Assembly: GCA_031259205.1 (NCBI GenBank)
Contig: JAIRLS010000062.1
Coordinates: forward strand, 1-26,615
DNA: 26,615 nucleotides
Direction of reading: 5' to 3'
Source: Bacteroidales bacterium
GTDB taxonomy: Bacteria > Bacteroidota > Bacteroidia > Bacteroidales > UBA4181
Position numbers and translations under genes: made by a program. This document shows, in pieces, positions 23,016-26,615 of this stretch. The number at the start of each line of letters is the position of its first letter. Within the stretch, counting starts at the first letter, position 1. Under the pieces are notes generated by a model. The model saw only the letters and a list, made by a program, of their open reading frames with translations, ran no database searches and was not told the origin of the DNA.

Positions 23016-24545
23016 TCAGGCATTGTTGTCCGTATGGGAGTTTGGGGTGCAGTGATGAATTTTATTGATGAGGTTTTCCATGCCGACCAGTTCGCCGCAG
23101 GTAGAGATAGCGGTGAGGGCGACGCCAAGTATGCCGTGCAGGTTCAGGTTTTGTCCGGTGAAGAGCAGGTTGGACAGTTTGGTATGAACGGAAATATGCG
23201 AGGCGGCCGGGTTTCTGCAATCTTTTATGGTGCCGTATGCTGCGCCTTCTTTTACGTTCAGGTAATCCCGGATGGTCAGCGGAGTGGAACTGATGACGTC
23301 GTCCACTGTGCTGTGGAATCCCGGGTAAATCTTTTCGAGCATGTCCAGTACTTTTCCTTCGCAACGTTTTTTAAAGGCTTTATAGCTTTCTCCCCGTCGT
23401 CCGACGGTCGTGTTTTCCCACTGTTTGACGGTCTCGAATTTCATGACACAGTTCACGATCATTTTGTTGGCCCATTCGTCGTGTCCGGTTTCCGGCGGGG
23501 TGATGAACATTCCGGCCTGCGGCCAGTTTTCGTCCGTGTAGTCGGTATATTTCCATGTAGTGTCGTAATCTTCCTGATAATAATAATTATAATTGAAATA
23601 CCTGAAACTTTTGGGTTTGAACTTGATGAAAGTGTTGAATACCGAGTAGGAATTGGGGATATTGTCGATTCGTTGATAGTAGGAACGTTGGATTTTCCGT
23701 GTGTCCATGATGCGGAACAGCATGGACGGGTGGATGGAGGATATGTAACGGTCTGCGGTGAAGATGTTGCCGCTGGCGGTTTTCACATGGCGGATTTGCT
23801 TGTCGTGTATGTCTATCCATTCAACGCCGTCGCCGGTGATGATTTCTCCGCCGCCCTCGCGTATCATTGTGGCCAGCGCATCGGCCAACTGCTTGCTTCC
23901 TCCGACAAACCGCCCGGAACCTTCGATATAGAATTTGGAAATCATAATGGCTATGTAAGCCGGCGTTCCGTCTTTTACGCCGGCATACAGCGAGTTGTTC
24001 CATGCCAGCACCGCCTGTAATTTTTTGTTTTTAGTGAAGGAAGCAATGAAATCGCCCGCACTGATGCTCATGATGTCCGAATGGTCATAGAAAGAGTTGT
24101 TGGAAAATCGGAGGTTGAACAGGGCAATGGAATCGCATATTTCGTATATTTTATTTACATACCTTCTGATGTTGGCTTCTTCGTCGGGGAAATAGCGTGC
24201 CAATGAACGGATGAATGCTTCCCGCCCCTTTGCCAGCAAGTATTTCCGTCCATCGACGGCGAGGTGGAAAAGGTCGAATGATTCGTTGTCTGCCGGCCGG
24301 ATGTTCAACCGGTCGAAAATACCGAGGTAGGTATAGAATTTCCGGAGGACGCCGTTGGGTTCGAATCCGCTGATGATGTGCATTCCGGTTTCGAATTGCA
24401 GGCCTTTCCAGCCGAACATGTGCAGGCCTCCGCCATAGACATAGTGTTTTTCCAGAATTTTCACGTGATAGCCTTCTTTGCTTAGTATGGCGCCGCAGAG
24501 CAATCCGCCGTAACCTCCTCCGATGATAATTATTTTTTCTTTCAT
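23016..24545 (-). CDS. Phytoene desaturase/CrtISO-like NAD(P)/FAD-dependent oxidoreductase (second of pair)
   Basis: The 509-aa flavoprotein begins with the FAD-binding Rossmann motif IIIIGGGYGGLLCGAILSK (GxGxxG at 9-14), the glutamate of ILEKH that contacts ribose, and GGGLHMF. The C-terminal FAD motif is LLFTGQNLNLHGILGVAL (about 468-485). The middle has the substrate domain of the carotenoid desaturase/isomerase and retinol-saturase group. Its start codon overlaps the stop of the upstream paralog by 4 nt (ATGA). It carries about 12 extra C-terminal residues (HCTPNSHTDNNA). No phytoene synthase or other carotenoid gene is in the window, so the substrate is unknown; flexirubin/polyene or lipid saturation are options. 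Confidence 0.82.
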   Translation of the reverse strand: MKEKIIIIGGGYGGLLCGAILSKEGYHVKILEKHYVYGGGLHMFGWKGLQFETGMHIISGFEPNGVLRKFYTYLGIFDRLNIRPADNESFDLFHLAVDGRKYLLAKGREAFIRSLARYFPDEEANIRRYVNKIYEICDSIALFNLRFSNNSFYDHSDIMSISAGDFIASFTKNKKLQAVLAWNNSLYAGVKDGTPAYIAIMISKFYIEGSGRFVGGSKQLADALATMIREGGGEIITGDGVEWIDIHDKQIRHVKTASGNIFTADRYISSIHPSMLFRIMDTRKIQRSYYQRIDNIPNSYSVFNTFIKFKPKSFRYFNYNYYYQEDYDTTWKYTDYTDENWPQAGMFITPPETGHDEWANKMIVNCVMKFETVKQWENTTVGRRGESYKAFKKRCEGKVLDMLEKIYPGFHSTVDDVISSTPLTIRDYLNVKEGAAYGTIKDCRNPAASHISVHTKLSNLLFTGQNLNLHGILGVALTAISTCGELVGMENLINKIHHCTPNSHTDNNA

Positions 24546-26035
24546 GCACGCAATACTTGTTTCATCAGGTATTGATATCCGAGTATTTCCGAACAGGTGA
24601 GGATTGAACCGATGATAACGCCAAGTATTCCGTGCGAATTGATATTCTGTCCCGTGAAAAAAAGATTGGGAATCTTGGTGCGTTGTGCGATCACGGTGGA
24701 TTTCGGCGCGTTTTTGTCGCGGATCACGCCGTACATCGAGCCTTCCTTTGTTCCGGTATAGTCGATATAGGTGAGCGGGGATGAGGTGTAACAGGCGTCA
24801 ATTCCCTTTTTCGTTCCGGGAAATTGTTCTTCCAAAGAGTCGATCAGTTTTTCGGCATGTTGTTGTTTAAAGTCCTCGTAGTCCTTGCCTCTGTTTCCGA
24901 CTTTTGTTCCCGTCCAGCGGGCTACGTCTTCGTAGCGCATGTAGGCAATGATTTCTCCCGCTCCGGCATAAGTGGCGGAAGCGGAAGGACACATGTGCAT
25001 GTACAGGTAATTGCGCGGCCAGTCATCGCCGGTATATTGCTCGCAACCCCAGACGTCGCCACTGTAATGGTAGAAATTGGCGTTCAGATAGGGAACGGTA
25101 TTTTCCTTAAAACGCAAATACACGGTGAAATTGGAAACGGTCTGTTCCAAATGGGAAATACGGTCGCGGTACACTTGTCGAATGAGCGGCGAATCTATCA
25201 TCTGCAACGTATTTTCGGGATGAACATTGGAAATGATATAGTCGGTTTCTACTACTGTGCCGTTTTCCAAGACCACCGACGACGCTTTTCCGTTGCAGCA
25301 GTTGATTTTTACCGACTTGGCGGAAGAAAAAGCCTCTCCGCCGAAAGAACGAATGGACTTGACAAGTGAGAGGGCTATCGCATCGCTGCCCCCGACAATA
25401 CGGTTGGCTCCGTTGATGTAAAAATTGCATATAAGCGCATGGATAAAGGCCGGCGTTTTGTCCCTTACGCCTGCATAGAGCGGTAATGTGCCTACCAGAA
25501 CGTCCTGCAGCAAAGGGTTACGCACAACGGTTGCCACGAAATCGTTCACGCTTGTTTTCACCCATTCCGGCGAAAGCAGGGCGATCTGATCCAGATTAGA
25601 CAGCGAATACATGGGCGAACTGTCGGCTACCTTGCGAATGGCGGCAACGTACTGCCGGATGTCGGCCGCATCGTGCGGGAACTTTTCGATCATCTTCTCT
25701 GCAAAATTATCATAACCGGAAGCATAAACATAACGATTCCCGCCGATGGAGATAATATCAAACCCGTTTTTGTCCAGTTCGGAGAAGGTCAAAGCATCCA
25801 GCAGCGACAGGTACTTGAAAAACTGATTCAGCGTTTGGCCGGGAGAAACACTGCCGATATAGTGCATCCCCGTTTCAAATTTCGCCCCCTTGCGAACAAA
25901 ATTTTGCAAACAGCCGCCAAACTGCCTGTTTTTTTCCAGCACAGCCACCTTATATCCGTTTTTCGAAAGGATATATCCGCACGCTAACCCTCCTAATCCA
26001 CTTCCTATAATTACAACGTCATATTTCCTGTCCAT
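24542..26035 (-). CDS. Phytoene desaturase/CrtISO-like NAD(P)/FAD-dependent oxidoreductase (first of pair)
   Basis: The 497-aa paralog of the following gene has VVIIGSGLGGLACGYILSK (GxGxxG at 11-16), VLEKN, FGGCLQNF and the C-terminal LFFTGQNINSHGILGVIIG. The two proteins align end to end with many shared blocks (for example PLYAGVRDKTPAFI versus SLYAGVKDGTPAYI; GAKFETGMHYI versus GLQFETGMHII). This indicates an old tandem duplication kept as a translationally coupled pair, perhaps a heterodimer or two successive steps. It is the first gene of the transcript, with a -7 box 31 nt upstream. Both are soluble by sequence, with no signal peptide. Confidence 0.84.
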   Translation of the reverse strand: MDRKYDVVIIGSGLGGLACGYILSKNGYKVAVLEKNRQFGGCLQNFVRKGAKFETGMHYIGSVSPGQTLNQFFKYLSLLDALTFSELDKNGFDIISIGGNRYVYASGYDNFAEKMIEKFPHDAADIRQYVAAIRKVADSSPMYSLSNLDQIALLSPEWVKTSVNDFVATVVRNPLLQDVLVGTLPLYAGVRDKTPAFIHALICNFYINGANRIVGGSDAIALSLVKSIRSFGGEAFSSAKSVKINCCNGKASSVVLENGTVVETDYIISNVHPENTLQMIDSPLIRQVYRDRISHLEQTVSNFTVYLRFKENTVPYLNANFYHYSGDVWGCEQYTGDDWPRNYLYMHMCPSASATYAGAGEIIAYMRYEDVARWTGTKVGNRGKDYEDFKQQHAEKLIDSLEEQFPGTKKGIDACYTSSPLTYIDYTGTKEGSMYGVIRDKNAPKSTVIAQRTKIPNLFFTGQNINSHGILGVIIGSILTCSEILGYQYLMKQVLRA

Positions 26036-26065
26036 CGGTTACATTTAATTGAATTGTAAGAGCGG

Positions 26066-26073
26066 CAAAAGTA
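26066..26073 (-). promoter_or_regulatory. -7 box of the FAD oxidoreductase pair
   Basis: TACTTTTG on the minus strand fits TAnnTTTG, 30 nt before the ATG. The -33 region is poor. The 20-bp element at 26117-26136 lies 43 nt further upstream and may recruit an activator. Confidence 0.5.
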
Positions 26074-26116
26074 ATTATTTTTTGGATATGCGCACGAAAA
26101 AATCCGAAAATTTGGT

Positions 26117-26136
26117 GGGTGTATTTCAAATTGTCG
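26117..26136 (-). promoter_or_regulatory. 20-bp conserved upstream element, copy 2
   Basis: On the minus strand this reads CGACAATTTGAAATACACCC, identical to 99-118. It ends 81 nt before the oxidoreductase start codon (72 nt in the flavodiiron case). After both copies a further similar stretch follows (GGATTTTTTCG here, GGGATTTTTACG there). Confidence 0.5.
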
Positions 26137-26261
26137 TATTCCTTATTTTTGTGTGCGGATAGATTTTGTGCATGAATGCAAATTCCTTTAAGCGATAAGA
26201 GTGGTCTGGAGTCAGTTGTTCACAGTTTGTAAAAATTATTTTTACTTCTAAAAAATATCAC

Positions 26262-26269
26262 TAAATTTG
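26262..26269 (+). promoter_or_regulatory. -7 box of the Rpn-family gene
   Basis: TAAATTTG matches TAnnTTTG exactly, 26 nt before the ATG. The -33 position is only a T run. Confidence 0.45.
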
Positions 26270-26295
26270 CCGAATAAAATATAAGGAACAGCAAT

Positions 26296-26615
26296 ATGCA
26301 AAAGGAGAGAGAAAAAAGCGCAGGGAAAAAAGGGAGACAGTTAGTATCCTTTGACTGGGCAGTAAAACGCCTGTTACGGCACAGGGTAAATTTTGAAGTG
26401 GTGGAAGGTTTTTTGAGTGAACTGTTAAGTCGCGAAGTGCGGATCACCAGCGTACTGGAAAGCGAAAGCAACAAGGTGGACGCCATAGATAAATACAACC
26501 GTGCAGATATAGTGGTAGAGGACAGGGAAGGGGAAATCATCCTGATAGAATTGCAGTTCATCCTTGAGATAGATTATTTTCAACGGATGCTGTTCGGCGT
26601 GAGCAAGGCCATCAT
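26296..26615 (+). CDS. Rpn-family PD-(D/E)XK nuclease/putative transposase, partial (3' end cut by window)
   Basis: The first 106 codons are visible, from the ATG at 26296 to the window edge. The start (SFDWAVKRLLRHRVNFEVVEGFLSELL) and the nuclease core (YNRADIVVEDREGEIILIELQ, with catalytic D in ADIVV and E-x-Q in IELQ at about residues 74-94) match the recombination-promoting nuclease (Rpn/PDDEXK transposase) family. This family is abundant and often repeated in Bacteroidales genomes. Members cleave DNA and promote RecA-independent recombination in E. coli (RpnA). Full-length Bacteroidales proteins are about 280-320 aa, so most of the gene lies beyond the window. Confidence 0.85.
   Translation, partial: MQKEREKSAGKKGRQLVSFDWAVKRLLRHRVNFEVVEGFLSELLSREVRITSVLESESNKVDAIDKYNRADIVVEDREGEIILIELQFILEIDYFQRMLFGVSKAI

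Noticed and set aside
22944..24020. 358-codon plus-strand frame opposite the second FAD oxidoreductase
   Set aside because: Shadow frame; the minus-strand protein has complete FAD-binding motifs at both ends.

Overview
The window looks like chromosome from a member of the Bacteroidota, probably order Bacteroidales. Three things point there: promoter-like sites of the Bacteroidetes TAnnTTTG (-7) type before most genes, weak or absent Shine-Dalgarno sequences, and family content (GH106 lipoprotein, DUF4369-TlpA, BtuB/BtuG pair, Rpn-type PD-(D/E)XK transposase). No species is assigned.

Layout. 1-1387: a flavodiiron protein with its promoter. 1388-1908: an AT-rich spacer carrying two copies of one promoter/operator cassette. 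1909-6445: a large GH106-like surface lipoprotein and an AI-2E-type permease. 6724-9052: an AsnC/Lrp regulator divergent from asnA, with a HAD phosphatase directly behind asnA. 9081-9371: a small unknown gene. 9426-9668: a MITE-like element with 21-bp terminal inverted repeats. 9784-12446 (minus): comM and a TlpA-like lipoprotein. 12536-13825 (minus): an SMP-30 lactonase-like protein and rplS. 14050-16739 (minus): rplC-rplD-rplW-rplB-rpsS, a piece of the S10 ribosomal operon cut off at both ends. 16740-17520: an orphan terminator, a possible IS end and a fragment of a TonB receptor gene. 17521-19262: a NotI-like restriction endonuclease overlapping a Dam-like adenine methyltransferase, each out of frame by one base at a homopolymer. 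19442-22694 (minus): a vitamin B12 outer-membrane uptake pair (btuB, btuG) behind a structured leader. 23016-26035 (minus): two overlapping paralogous phytoene-desaturase-like FAD oxidoreductases. 26296 to the end: the start of an Rpn-family nuclease/transposase.

Most interesting points. (1) Both genes of the NotI/Dam-type restriction-modification pair are switched off by one base in a homopolymer: G8 inside the methyltransferase PGGK motif, T6 in the nuclease. This could be phase variation or decay. (2) The S10 operon is split. rpsJ is missing upstream, rplV and later genes are missing downstream, and a terminator hairpin follows rpsS. (3) A perfect 20-bp element sits in the same orientation at nearly the same distance before two unrelated flavoenzyme transcription units at opposite ends of the window. 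(4) There is a MITE-like element, a remnant of a TonB receptor gene, and a duplicated promoter cassette. Between the ribosomal block and the B12 locus, remnants and the AT-rich restriction-modification island lie together, which suggests an insertion hotspot.
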